From: Bryobacterales bacterium
GTDB lineage: Bacteria > Acidobacteriota > Terriglobia > Bryobacterales > Bryobacteraceae
Direction of reading: 5' to 3'
DNA: 32,943 bases
NCBI GenBank assembly: GCA_020846745.1
Contig: JADLDI010000027.1
Span: 1 to 32,943 of the forward strand
The notes beneath the pieces were generated by a model. It was not told the origin of the DNA. It ran no database searches and was given only the letters and a program-made list of their open reading frames with translations. This document shows positions 7,922-16,646 of the stretch, in pieces; within the stretch, counting starts at the first letter, position 1, and the number at the start of each line of letters is the position of its first letter. Both the position numbers and the translations under genes were made by a program.

Positions 7922-9284
7922 CTTGAATCGACGTCAGTTTGTAGCGAGTTCTCTGGCCGGCACCGCAGCCTATGCCGCGGCGCGCCCACCCGCTCCGCCG
8001 AACTTTCTGTTCATCATGGCCGACGACCTCGGCGTGTACGACCTTGGCTGTTACGGACAGAAGATGATCCGCACGCCCCATATCGACCGCCTGGCCGAGC
8101 AAGGCACACGGTTCACCGCCTGCTACGCCGGAGCCAGCGTGTGCGCGCCCTCAAGAAGCGTGCTGATGACGGGCCGGCACACCGGGCATACAACGGTCCG
8201 CGCCAACGCGAGCCTCCGCACCGGGCGCCGCGTATCGCTCACGCCGGACGATGTCACCGTGGCCCAGGTGTTGAAAGGTCCGGAATGGAAACACGGCTAT
8301 GACGAAGACTTCGGCTACGCGACCGGCATCTTCGGCAAGTGGGGGTTGGGCGAGCCTGGGACAACCGGTTTGCCGAACGATCATGGCTTCGACGAGTGGT
8401 TCGGGTTTCTGAACCAGCAGCACGCCCACTATCACTATCCCGAGTACCTGTGGCGCAACAAGTCTAAGGAACTGCTCAAGGGGAACGCCAACCGCCAAAA
8501 GCGCGAGTATGCCTCTGACCTCTTTCTGCGCGAGGCGCTCCACTTCATCGACCGCCACCGCTACGAGCCCTTCTTCCTCTACTTCACGCCGACGATTCCG
8601 CACCAGGAGTTCGACGCGCCGGAACTGGGCGCCTATGAGAACCAACCGTGGCCGGATGAAGCCAGGAACTACGCCGCGATGGTCACCCGTATGGATTCCT
8701 ATGTCGGCCGCCTGATGGCCCGCCTGGAAGAGACAGGGCTGGCGTCGAACACGGTGGTGTTCTTCTGCAGCGACAATGGCGGCACCTTCGAAGGACCGTT
8801 CGGAACCATGGGTCCGCTACGCGGCAAAAAAGGCACGAACTACGAAGGCGGCCTGCGGGTACCAATGATCGCCCGCTGGCCGGGCAAAGTCGCGGCCGGC
8901 GGAGTCAACGATTATCCATGGTCCTTCTGTGACGTGCTACCCACGCTCGCGGATTTGGCGGGCGCGCGAGCAATCCCCAGGAACGTAGACGGCCGCTCCG
9001 TCGCGCCGACACTGCTCGGCAAGAAGCAGAACCCGGACCGGCCGCTCTATTGGGAATCGCACGACGGCGGCTTCTGGCAAGCGGTCAGGATGGACCAATG
9101 GAAAGGCTTGCGCCGCGGCCTGAACGCGCGACTGGAACTATACAACCTGGCAGCCGATCCAGGCGAGAAACAAGACGTCGCCGCCGCGCATCCAGAAGCG
9201 GTACGCAAGATAGAAGCGTATCTGGCCGGGTGCCGGACGGATTCGGAGGAGTATCCCGTGCGGGGGACGATTACAAAGGAGTAA
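7911..9284 (+). CDS. Tat-exported type I sulfatase (Cys-type)
   Basis: The 457-residue product starts MGVNLNRRQFVASSLAGTAA, a clear twin-arginine signal. The alkaline-phosphatase-like sulfatase fold follows. NFLFIMADDLG carries the two N-terminal metal-binding Asp (38, 39). SVCAPSR holds the CxPSR motif with Cys78, which needs conversion to formylglycine. GKWGLG holds Lys143, and FFCSDNGG holds Asp288/Asn289. These are all the residues expected of an active hydrolase of sulfate esters, probably on polysaccharide. The start ATG lies within the end of the oxidoreductase gene (11-base overlap). A GC-rich hairpin follows the stop. The only FGE-like protein in the window lacks the catalytic cysteines, so the maturase must lie elsewhere. 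The exact substrate cannot be read from the sequence. Confidence 0.93.
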   Translation: MGVNLNRRQFVASSLAGTAAYAAARPPAPPNFLFIMADDLGVYDLGCYGQKMIRTPHIDRLAEQGTRFTACYAGASVCAPSRSVLMTGRHTGHTTVRANASLRTGRRVSLTPDDVTVAQVLKGPEWKHGYDEDFGYATGIFGKWGLGEPGTTGLPNDHGFDEWFGFLNQQHAHYHYPEYLWRNKSKELLKGNANRQKREYASDLFLREALHFIDRHRYEPFFLYFTPTIPHQEFDAPELGAYENQPWPDEARNYAAMVTRMDSYVGRLMARLEETGLASNTVVFFCSDNGGTFEGPFGTMGPLRGKKGTNYEGGLRVPMIARWPGKVAAGGVNDYPWSFCDVLPTLADLAGARAIPRNVDGRSVAPTLLGKKQNPDRPLYWESHDGGFWQAVRMDQWKGLRRGLNARLELYNLAADPGEKQDVAAAHPEAVRKIEAYLAGCRTDSEEYPVRGTITKE

Positions 9285-9310
9285 GGAAGTCAGATGTGGC
9301 CGGCAATGGG

Positions 9311-9340
9311 CGGCCGGGTTCGACCAACGAATCCGGGCCG
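9311..9340 (+). terminator. GC-rich hairpin after the sulfatase gene
   Basis: Arms 9311-9322 and 9328-9340 pair over 12 positions with one bulged base and one G-T pair around a five-base loop, 27 bases after the sulfatase stop. There is no T run, so factor-independent termination is uncertain; it may act as a 3'-end stabiliser. Confidence 0.45.
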
Positions 9341-9353
9341 ACCGTAGGCAGTG

Positions 9354-9652
9354 CTAATTGGGGTCGCAATTGGGGTCGTTCCGCACGGATTCTTCGAGGG
9401 CGGTCTGGTAGCCGATTTTGGCGTACTGGCTGGCTACCGACGGGGGGAAGTGGGTGAGGATGTCGTCGGATGGCGAGTCTGAGGAGAGATTGGGCCCGCG
9501 CCCTGACGGTTGCGGTTCCGTTTCCGGGGAGGTGCGAGGTGGGGGAGTTCGTTTCGCAAACTGTTGAAAACAGGACGGAGATCGGCGGGCATGGATTCGG
9601 CGGTGAGACCGTGTTTGCGGGCATTTTGGGAGGATTTGATATTTGCAAACAT
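9354..9652 (-). pseudogene. Decayed second copy of the KSSQNARKHGL-family gene
   Basis: The copy starts MFANI then KSSQNARKHGLTAESMPADLRPVFNSLRNEL. Compared with the copy at the left edge it lacks 11 codons of the TGPRTEEGK segment. It loses homology right after RNEL, where the continuing frame turns into a Pro/Arg/Ser-rich tail that stops at 9434. A second minus-strand frame ends at 9354 with TALEESVRNDPNCDPN, which I think resembles a family-type C-terminus. Together these suggest an internal deletion plus frameshift. DNA identity to copy 1 is nearly complete over about 50 bases covering the LRPVFNSLRNEL part. Start is the ATG at 9650-9652. Confidence 0.65.
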
Positions 9653-9753
9653 CTGAGTAGCCTAGCGTGTGACTCTGGAAACGAAGGTGCCTTTCGATTG
9701 CCGCCAAACCACTGACAAAACCATGGGCGTGCGCGCCCGTGGTCAACCCGTGT

Positions 9754-10095
9754 TCACGCCCGTCCGACAGCCCCTTCCACCGTCTCGAAAAACTGAAACA
9801 CACTGTCGAGTCTTGTCAGGCGAAAAGCCTCACGTATCTTCGCCGTGGCCGCCGCCAGCAACAGCTCCGCCTCCGCATTCATGGCATCGTTCATCGCCGC
9901 CACCAGATAGCCGATTCCCGTCGAATCCAGGTGTGTCACCCCCGCCATATCGATAACGACGCGCTTGGCGCCCTGTCCATACAGGCTGCTAATGAGGTTC
10001 TGTACCCGTGGGCCGTCCGACCCGATGATGAGGCGCCCGACAATCGACACGACCCATGTGTCCGGGGCAACTTGGCGGCTGTCTAGCTCAATCAC
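9754..10095 (-). CDS. STAS-domain anti-sigma factor antagonist-like protein
   Basis: This 113-residue protein is a single STAS domain. It opens with ELDSRQVAPDTWVVSIVGRL, continues with RVQNLISSLYGQGAKRVVIDM, and has the phospho-acceptor loop AGVTHLDSTGIGYL, with Ser58 next to Asp57, followed by the last helices. SpoIIAA-like proteins are phosphorylated at that Ser by an anti-sigma kinase and bind it in partner switching. The start appears to be GTG at 10093-10095 with only a weak ribosome binding site. A small hairpin (acggct/agccgt, 10116-10136) lies just upstream in its leader. No kinase or phosphatase partner is present in the window, so the pathway is unknown. Confidence 0.85.
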   Translation of the reverse strand: MIELDSRQVAPDTWVVSIVGRLIIGSDGPRVQNLISSLYGQGAKRVVIDMAGVTHLDSTGIGYLVAAMNDAMNAEAELLLAAATAKIREAFRLTRLDSVFQFFETVEGAVGRA

Positions 10096-10334
10096 GAAGG
10101 TTCGCTATTAGTGTAACGGCTAACCCCAACAGCCGTCGCACCGCCCATTTGTGGCGCAGGCTTGAGCTAAGCTTCAGATTGCCGGCCCGTCATTCCCTGA
10201 ATATGCGATTGGCCCGGCTGAAGTCCGCCACGTCGACCGTGTGACTTAACTCCGGAACGGGTTGGTTCTGACCATCTTTCATCGCCGTGGCAACATATGG
10301 CTATTTAACTGATCTGCGCTGTCCCTAAGCTCGT

Positions 10335-13300
10335 CTAAAACACGAACCGCGCCCCCAACTGTATCCATCGCGCATTCTGCGCCACGCTCGTGTACTGCCC
10401 GAAATCCGCCGCCGTGATGGTCCGCGATACATCCTGGAACGAAGTGTTGTTGAACAAGTTATAAAACTCCGCGCGAATCTGGAATCGCAGCCGCTCGGCC
10501 ACCGGAATGTTCTTGTAAATCGTCCAGTCGAAGTTCCGCTCCCCATTCAACCGGAACGTGTTACGCCCGAGGTTGCCGATGTTACCCAAGAAGGGCTGCG
10601 ACAGTCCCAGGCTGGCCGCGTAAGTCGATACCGCCTGCCCGTTTACTACCGCCGTCCCGAACGGTGCGCCGGCCGACCCCGCCGGACGCGGCTCGAAGCG
10701 CAGCGGACCCGCCACGTTTGGCCTCACCGACGTACCGCCGCCCAACACCGTGATTGGATCCGTAATCCCACGCCGCGGACCTGCCAACAGCGTCACCGGA
10801 AACCCCGACCGGAAACTGGTAATCCCCGCAAATCCCCAACCGCCCGCGACCGTTCGCAGCAGCCTGCTGGCAGAAGTCCGGAAGAACGGCAATTCGTAGC
10901 TGTGCGAGATCACCAACCGGTGCGTCAGGTCGAACTGCGACGGACCGCGGTTATTCCGGTTATTCCGCGGGTCCTGCTGGAACGACGAATCGTTGATCAG
11001 CACGCCCAACACATCGGAGTTGTCGTCAATCGACTTCGCCAGCGTGTAGTTCGCATTGAAGAAGTATCCGAACGCGAACCGCTTCTTCACCTCCAGTTGC
11101 GCCGAATGGTAGATCGAGTTCGCCGAGCTCTCGACATAGTTGACCGTGTTGTACCGGGGATCGATCCGGTTGCTGAAGCGGGTGGCCGTGCCCGATAGTC
11201 CGGCAAAGGCGTTTGTGAATTCGCTTAGCCGCGCGGCCTCATCTTCCAGACTCGCCGCCGGACGCACCGGGTTCGCGATCAAGTTGATTGGCCTGGCGCG
11301 CATCAAGTACGTGCCTTTCGTGCCCACGTACGACGCACTCCACACCACCCCGAACTGCTCCCGCTGCACGCCCAGGCTCCACTGCTGCACTTGCGGGTTG
11401 CGCAGATCGCGGGCGATCGCCGGGTTTACGCTGCCCCAATTCAGCGCGGTTGTGCTCAGCCGCCCCACTTGCGACGCCCACTCGCGTTGCACGGCCGCCG
11501 TGCCCGCCACCAGTTGCGCAAAACTGTTGCCGCCGGTGAACGCCGCCGCCCCGCTTAAACTGCCCGCGACGGCCAGGGGCGGCAGGAACCGCTGGTTGAT
11601 CACCGGGTTCAGAAAGATAAAGTCGTATGCAATGCCGTACCCGCCGCGCACTACCGTCCTTTGATCGCCGAAGGGGCTGTACGCGAACCCGATCCGCGGC
11701 CCCCAATTCGTGTTCGCGTTGTTCGCGGAACTGCTCAACTCGAGCAACCCCAGCGGACCCGCGCCGGCCGCCCCATACGCCTGCCTGTTATCCAGGTTTA
11801 AGTTCGACAGCCGACCGTTCGCTTCGGTCACGCCCCCCGCCCACTCCATGCGGAGCCCCAGGTTTACTGTCAGCCTGCGCGTCACCTTCCAGTCGTCCTG
11901 CACAAACGCAAATACGTTCTTCACGCGGTTGGCCCGAAACGAATCGCCGAAGTTCTGTACGTATACCGCCGGACGGCCCGCCGCGAACTCCGCCCAGTTC
12001 GTGAACGTGAATCCAGGCCGAATGTTCGCATCGGCATACGAATCGGCCTGCACGTAGTAATACTCGCCGCCGGCTTTGAACGTATGCCGCCCGCGCACAA
12101 ACGAGACGTTGTCGCTGAACTGGTAGGTCCGCTGGTCGCGGCCTTGCGGTAGCGCCGGCGATACGCCGATCCCGTTTATGGTTCCGTCCGCAAACGTCAG
12201 CCGCGGCCCGATCGGATAGGGCGTGTCGATTGCGAAGATTGGCGGATTCTGCCCAAAACCAAACCGGAACTCGTTCACCACGGAAGCGGCAATCACGCGC
12301 GTCATCGCCAGTGTCGCCTCGCGAGGCTTGTTGGTCGCGGTCGCCCCGAAACCGGGAATATTCGTATCCAGAAACGTCAAGCCGCTCGAAGCGTTTTCGC
12401 TCGAATAGATGCTGTATCGCGCCCACAGCGTGGTACGCGACCCCAAATTGAAGTCTCCGCGGACCGCGAATTGGTCCGCATTCGTGCGCGCCGGACCTTG
12501 CGTCTGCACCTGTCCCGTTGCACTCGTCGGGATCTTGTATTGGTTCATCAGCGCCCGCGCTGCCGGATCGGTAATCGCATCGATCTGCCCCGGCGCCGGC
12601 ACGCGCGCGATCCGCGTCGCGCCCAATCCCCTCTGCCGGAAGCCCTCGTAGGTCGTATGCCAGAACGCTTTGTTCTTGCCATTGAACAGCTTCGGCAGCA
12701 GCACCGGGCCGCCCAATTCCCACCCGAACGTATTCACGCGCGACACGCTGGCCTTACCGGTGGTATCGAAAAACGGCCGCGCGTTGAACTTGTCGTTCTG
12801 CAGATACTCGTACAACTCACCATGCAAATCGTTGGTCCCGTTCTTCGTGATGTACAGCACCTGCGACGACGAGTTCCGCCCATACTCGGCATTGAAGTTA
12901 TTCGTGATGACCTTCACTTCCTTGATCGCCGAGAAGTTCAGCGGACCGAGCAGTCCGCTTGTACCGGTCACGCTCACGTCGGTCGCCGTAATGCCATCCA
13001 CCACGATGTTGTTCCCACGCCCGCGCCCGCCGTTCACGTTGAAACTTCCCGACCCTAGAAACGGATTGTTCGCCGAAACCGGAGCGACGCCAGGTGCGGT
13101 TAGCGCCATCAGATTGACGTTGCGCCCCACCGGGATCTCCTGAATGGCCTGTCCCGTAATTGCCGTTTGCACTTGCGCATTTTCGACATCCACCGGCGCC
13201 GCCGCTCCGCTCACCGTCACCGTCTCGCTTACCTGCCCGACCTCCAAGGTCAGCGCCACCGAGGCCACCTCACCCGTCCGGACCTGCGCCTGCGCGATCG

Positions 13301-13559
13301 CTGCGCGGAACCCCGGCGCTTCGGCGCGCACCTCATAGTTGCCCACCTGCAGCAAGCCAAAGGCAACCGTTCCCGCCGCGTTGCTCAATTGGCTTCGTTC
13401 CAACTTTGTCTCGACGCTCGTCAGCGTGACCGTGGCGTTCGGTATCGCGCCACCGCTCGGATCCGTCAGTGTCCCGCGGAGTTCGCCGGTGATCTGGGCC
13501 GAGGCAACGCTCGCCAACACGACGAAAGGGAGGACGCGCAAGCTTTGATACATTTTCAT
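10335..13559 (-). CDS. Oar-like TonB-dependent outer-membrane receptor 1
   Basis: Starting at ATG 13557-13559 (an alternative ATG is two codons on) the protein has about 1074 residues; the longer open frame to 13691 adds a tail without signal-peptide logic. Residues 1-22 are a Sec signal ending ASVASAQ. A carboxypeptidase-regulatory-like domain follows (GELRGTLTDPSGGAIPNATVTL, then VGNYEVRAEAPGF). Next comes a plug-like region (IPVGRNVNLMAL, FNVNGGRGRGNNIVVDG, IKEVKVITNNFNAEYGR, ITKNGTNDLHGELYEYL), then a long beta-barrel ending in the aromatic GARFVF. Such receptors import large or complexed substrates, commonly glycans or peptides, using TonB energy. It is divergent from the MaoC gene, with 164 bases between starts. 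No Shine-Dalgarno is obvious. Substrate unknown. Confidence 0.92.
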   Translation of the reverse strand: MKMYQSLRVLPFVVLASVASAQITGELRGTLTDPSGGAIPNATVTLTSVETKLERSQLSNAAGTVAFGLLQVGNYEVRAEAPGFRAAIAQAQVRTGEVASVALTLEVGQVSETVTVSGAAAPVDVENAQVQTAITGQAIQEIPVGRNVNLMALTAPGVAPVSANNPFLGSGSFNVNGGRGRGNNIVVDGITATDVSVTGTSGLLGPLNFSAIKEVKVITNNFNAEYGRNSSSQVLYITKNGTNDLHGELYEYLQNDKFNARPFFDTTGKASVSRVNTFGWELGGPVLLPKLFNGKNKAFWHTTYEGFRQRGLGATRIARVPAPGQIDAITDPAARALMNQYKIPTSATGQVQTQGPARTNADQFAVRGDFNLGSRTTLWARYSIYSSENASSGLTFLDTNIPGFGATATNKPREATLAMTRVIAASVVNEFRFGFGQNPPIFAIDTPYPIGPRLTFADGTINGIGVSPALPQGRDQRTYQFSDNVSFVRGRHTFKAGGEYYYVQADSYADANIRPGFTFTNWAEFAAGRPAVYVQNFGDSFRANRVKNVFAFVQDDWKVTRRLTVNLGLRMEWAGGVTEANGRLSNLNLDNRQAYGAAGAGPLGLLELSSSANNANTNWGPRIGFAYSPFGDQRTVVRGGYGIAYDFIFLNPVINQRFLPPLAVAGSLSGAAAFTGGNSFAQLVAGTAAVQREWASQVGRLSTTALNWGSVNPAIARDLRNPQVQQWSLGVQREQFGVVWSASYVGTKGTYLMRARPINLIANPVRPAASLEDEAARLSEFTNAFAGLSGTATRFSNRIDPRYNTVNYVESSANSIYHSAQLEVKKRFAFGYFFNANYTLAKSIDDNSDVLGVLINDSSFQQDPRNNRNNRGPSQFDLTHRLVISHSYELPFFRTSASRLLRTVAGGWGFAGITSFRSGFPVTLLAGPRRGITDPITVLGGGTSVRPNVAGPLRFEPRPAGSAGAPFGTAVVNGQAVSTYAASLGLSQPFLGNIGNLGRNTFRLNGERNFDWTIYKNIPVAERLRFQIRAEFYNLFNNTSFQDVSRTITAADFGQYTSVAQNARWIQLGARFVF

Positions 13560-13723
13560 TTGGAGTGTGGAGTCGCTAAACCGTGAGGAAGCAACCCATG
13601 ATTCATTATGAAGCAAAACCAGACAAAATACCCCGCAAGTCTTGCAAGTGATAGTCCTGTAGTAACTTAGGGCGTACGCGCCACCCGACACTTGTCAGCA
13701 TGTCGCCTGCTATCATCGGGGCC

Positions 13724-14188
13724 ATGAGTGTCCGTACCTTTGCTTCCATCGACGAACTTCGCGGTGCCGTCGGTCAGGAAGTTGCCACCACTCAATGGCA
13801 TACCGTCACACAGCAACAGATCGATACCTTCGCCGACGCCACTGGCGACCGGCAGTGGATCCACATCGATGCCGCCCGGGCTAGCGTTGAATCCCCCTAC
13901 AAGAGCACGATCGCGCATGGCTTTTTGACTCTTTCTCTGCTGTCGGAACTGTCGCGCGAAGCCGTCGAAATAAAGGAACCCTTTCGTCACCGGATCAACT
14001 ACGGCATCAATCGCCTGCGCTTCCCCGCCGCCGTCCGTGCCGGAGCGCGCGTGCGCGGCCGATTCACACCCAAGGCGGTGGAAGATGTTGAAAACGGGGT
14101 GCAGGTGGTGTGGGACTGCCGGATCGAGATCGAAAACGAACCCAAGCCGGCGCTGGTGGCCGAGTGGCTCACCCGGCTTTACCGTTAG
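13724..14188 (+). CDS. MaoC-like (R)-specific enoyl-CoA hydratase
   Basis: ATG 13724 is preferred to the ATG at 13700 because family members start with a motif like MSVRTFASIDELRGAVGQ; this gives 154 residues. The hot-dog fold hydratase signature is present: FADATGDRQWIHID, with Asp42 and His47 in the D-x4-H arrangement of catalytic (R)-hydratases, followed by SPYKSTIAHGFLTLSLL, then NYGINRLRFPAAVRAGARVRG. It would hydrate 2-enoyl-CoA to 3-hydroxyacyl-CoA in the cytoplasm; NodN-like relatives share the fold. Its stop abuts the stop of the convergent sialidase-like gene with no intervening base. No partner beta-oxidation genes are nearby. Confidence 0.9.
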   Translation: MSVRTFASIDELRGAVGQEVATTQWHTVTQQQIDTFADATGDRQWIHIDAARASVESPYKSTIAHGFLTLSLLSELSREAVEIKEPFRHRINYGINRLRFPAAVRAGARVRGRFTPKAVEDVENGVQVVWDCRIEIENEPKPALVAEWLTRLYR

Positions 14189-15346
14189 CTACTTCGCCGT
14201 TACCCAGTCCACGTCAAACGCGGCATGGCGGATGGTCTTGCCGGCTGAGGTGAACGTGCTGTAGGTCGAGTGGAGCTTTCCGTCCCGAGTCTGGATGAGC
14301 GACGGATAATGAAACGAACCCGATTCTTCCTTCTCCAGGTGCCGCGTCCATTTCCAGGTCTTGCCCTCATCGTCCGAAATGGAAATAGCCAGTGAGTTCC
14401 GGCCTTTTTCCAGATCGTTATAGATGAGCGCCCAGCGGCCGTCCTTCAGGTTGATCGCCTCCGCGCCCGAACCCGGATTCGGCAACGGTGTATCCACCAC
14501 CTTGCTCCATGTCACGCCGTTATCGGTCGATTCCGACATCATGATGCGCTTCGGCGGCGGACCGTTGTCGCGCATATAAGCGACCAGCGACCCATCCCGC
14601 CTGCGGACAATCGACGGTTGAATGCTGCCGACGCCGACAATCGGTTCGCTGCCGGACCATGTCCGCCCGCCATCATCCGTATACGCGATGATCGAGTAGC
14701 TGTAGCCATCCGAATAAAGCGGCACCAGGATGCGCCCCGATGGCAGTTCCACCGGATGCGCCCGCGTCATCCAGCCCATCCGCGAGAAGTACTTGTCTTT
14801 GGCGTGCTTCTCCGCCTCGTCCAGTGCCTTCGTGAAACGCGCATTCCCTTCGGCCATCGGCCGCATTTCCTTGATCGCCGCCAACGACTTGTCCGCGAAG
14901 TTCTTCGGCTTGAACAGCAGCGGTTCCGACACCTCCCATCGCGGCATCGCCCCGTTGTAGTCCGATGAGATCTTGTACTGCATCAAGGAGGTGTGCCATT
15001 CGTTGGCCACGATGATCGGCCACAGCAGCCACAGCCGCTGCTTCGAATCGACGAACACCGTGGGATTGCAGTCCGGGAAGCCCGGCGTATCGGCAATGGT
15101 TTGCCGCGCCGTCCATGGTCCGCCGGTCCGGGGCTTACGCGAGAACTCGACGATCACATCGTCGGCCGTACGCTCTCCGGACCCGTGATACCACACGGCG
15201 ACGAGATCCCCATTCGGTAACTCGGTCACCATCGAGGAGTGGTTGTGCCACTTCTCCGGAACAAAGATGTCTTCTTTAACGGGAGCGCCGGGCTGTTGAG
15301 CGAACAGCCCGGTTACAAAAGCGAGGAAAGTCAGTCTACGCAACAC
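14189..15346 (-). CDS. Secreted sialidase-fold (BNR) family protein
   Basis: The GTG start at 15344-15346 gives 385 residues beginning MLRRLTFLAFVTGLFAQQ, a Sec signal peptide. The body is a six-bladed sialidase-type propeller with Asp boxes TDDGGRTW (223), STDNGVTW (273) and SDDEGKTW (324). Its first blade, HNHSSMVTELPNGDLVAVWY, closely parallels HHNHFPAITECPNGDLLASWY in the fused protein at 765-3380, so the two propellers belong to one subgroup. Members are annotated as exo-alpha-sialidases, but activity on sialic acid is unproven and rhamnosidase-type or other glycan activity is possible. The start lies 16 bases inside the 3' end of the penicillin-binding gene upstream. Confidence 0.85.
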   Translation of the reverse strand: MLRRLTFLAFVTGLFAQQPGAPVKEDIFVPEKWHNHSSMVTELPNGDLVAVWYHGSGERTADDVIVEFSRKPRTGGPWTARQTIADTPGFPDCNPTVFVDSKQRLWLLWPIIVANEWHTSLMQYKISSDYNGAMPRWEVSEPLLFKPKNFADKSLAAIKEMRPMAEGNARFTKALDEAEKHAKDKYFSRMGWMTRAHPVELPSGRILVPLYSDGYSYSIIAYTDDGGRTWSGSEPIVGVGSIQPSIVRRRDGSLVAYMRDNGPPPKRIMMSESTDNGVTWSKVVDTPLPNPGSGAEAINLKDGRWALIYNDLEKGRNSLAISISDDEGKTWKWTRHLEKEESGSFHYPSLIQTRDGKLHSTYSTFTSAGKTIRHAAFDVDWVTAK

Positions 15347-16563
15347 GGGCGAGTGCCCACCAGCGCCACCGGCGATATGGGCCGTTCCTTTTCGAAATAC
15401 CCTTGATCGGCTAAAGTCTTATACACCTTGCCGGCAACGCCGGAAGCCACCGGACCGTTGATCGGCTTGCCACCGGTCAACAACACCACCACGGCCAGCT
15501 TATTCTTCTCCGTATCGCTGAACGAACCGAACCAGCCAAGATGAGTCGGCGTGGCGCGATCGGTGCAGGTGCCGGTTTTGCCCAACACCGGGATATCAAC
15601 CTCCGCACCGGCCCGGCGGGCGGTGCCATAGGCGACCGCACCCATCAATCCCGGCTTCAGATCGTTGATAAACGGTTGAATTTCCAGATGACGCTTCACC
15701 CGCGGCACAAACGCTTCCGCTTCCTGCCGGTTCTGCGGATACTGCAGATAGTAGAGCGTTCCACCGTTGGCGAGCGCCGCCATGGTCGACGCAAGCTGGA
15801 GCGGCGACAGGAAGATGCCATGCCCAAAGCTCGACATCATGCCCACACCGTCCGGCGGAGGTTCGAGCGGTAAAGTGCCCGGTGTTTCCGTATCGAGACC
15901 GAGCGTCGCGCGTTCGCCCAACCCGAGCATTTTCGCGTAATAGCTCACGCGATCGAACCCAAGCTGTTGACCCAACCGGGCGAAGTAGGCGTTGTCGGAC
16001 CGCGCTAGTGCATCGGTCATGTCGAGCGACATCCGGCGCGAGAACCGCACCTGCGTTGTCCGCTCAATCACGCCTTCGCTCAACGCGCCCATGCCGACAA
16101 ACACCTTCACTGTGGAGCACGGAGTGTAGCCGCCCTTCAGAGCCAGCTTTTGATTGACGATCGTTAAAATGCGGCCCGTACCGGCCTCGACGGCCACAAC
16201 AGTTCCATTCAGCGGCCCAAGAGCTTCCACCGCTGCACGGCGAACTATCAGGTCTTCGCCATCCACGTTGTCGCCTACCGTCGAATCCGCGTAGGTCGGC
16301 TCTTTCCACGGGCTGTAGCGCGAAACCAGCGCGCGCGACCGAACTGTCCGGCGCGTCGACACAGTGCGCACCGGCACAGCGTTCGCACGCGCCTTCACCG
16401 TCACCGCACGGGTGCTCCGTACCACTCTCTTTGAGGCTGTGGATTTGTGCGCCTGCGATGACGTGGCCGTCTTTCGTCCCTTTGTCTGGGAACTCGTCCT
16501 GGTGGCTCCAAGCAGCATGCAGCCGCACAAGAGCATCGCGGTAATTCTTGCGAGTACGCTCAT
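15331..16563 (-). CDS. Penicillin-binding protein transpeptidase domain, short form
   Basis: The 410-residue protein starts at ATG 16561-16563 with a signal or lipoprotein-like segment (ITAMLLCGCMLLGA; either Cys could be a lipobox). A Lys/Arg/Ser/Thr-rich, low-complexity linker follows at about 22-82, and then a transpeptidase domain. All three active-site motifs are present: STVK (Ser150, Lys153), SDN (189-191) and KTG (329-331). The usual dimerisation/pedestal domain of class B PBPs is absent, so it is a minimal PBP; a peptidoglycan crosslinking or class D beta-lactamase-like role should both be considered. Its stop at 15331 overlaps the sialidase-like gene start by 16 bases, suggesting coupled expression. 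No clear ribosome binding site is seen. Confidence 0.88.
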   Translation of the reverse strand: MSVLARITAMLLCGCMLLGATRTSSQTKGRKTATSSQAHKSTASKRVVRSTRAVTVKARANAVPVRTVSTRRTVRSRALVSRYSPWKEPTYADSTVGDNVDGEDLIVRRAAVEALGPLNGTVVAVEAGTGRILTIVNQKLALKGGYTPCSTVKVFVGMGALSEGVIERTTQVRFSRRMSLDMTDALARSDNAYFARLGQQLGFDRVSYYAKMLGLGERATLGLDTETPGTLPLEPPPDGVGMMSSFGHGIFLSPLQLASTMAALANGGTLYYLQYPQNRQEAEAFVPRVKRHLEIQPFINDLKPGLMGAVAYGTARRAGAEVDIPVLGKTGTCTDRATPTHLGWFGSFSDTEKNKLAVVVLLTGGKPINGPVASGVAGKVYKTLADQGYFEKERPISPVALVGTRPCCVD

Positions 16564-16646
16564 CGTCGATATAGGGAGTCAGCCGAGCAAGCTAACACAA
16601 TCGCGACTCTATTCCTGCACATCGGCAGGAAAGGCGCCAACCAATA

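Noticed and set aside
13560..13691. N-terminal extension of TonB receptor 1
   Set aside because: The extra 44 residues precede an obvious signal peptide and lie in the divergent promoter gap with the MaoC gene.
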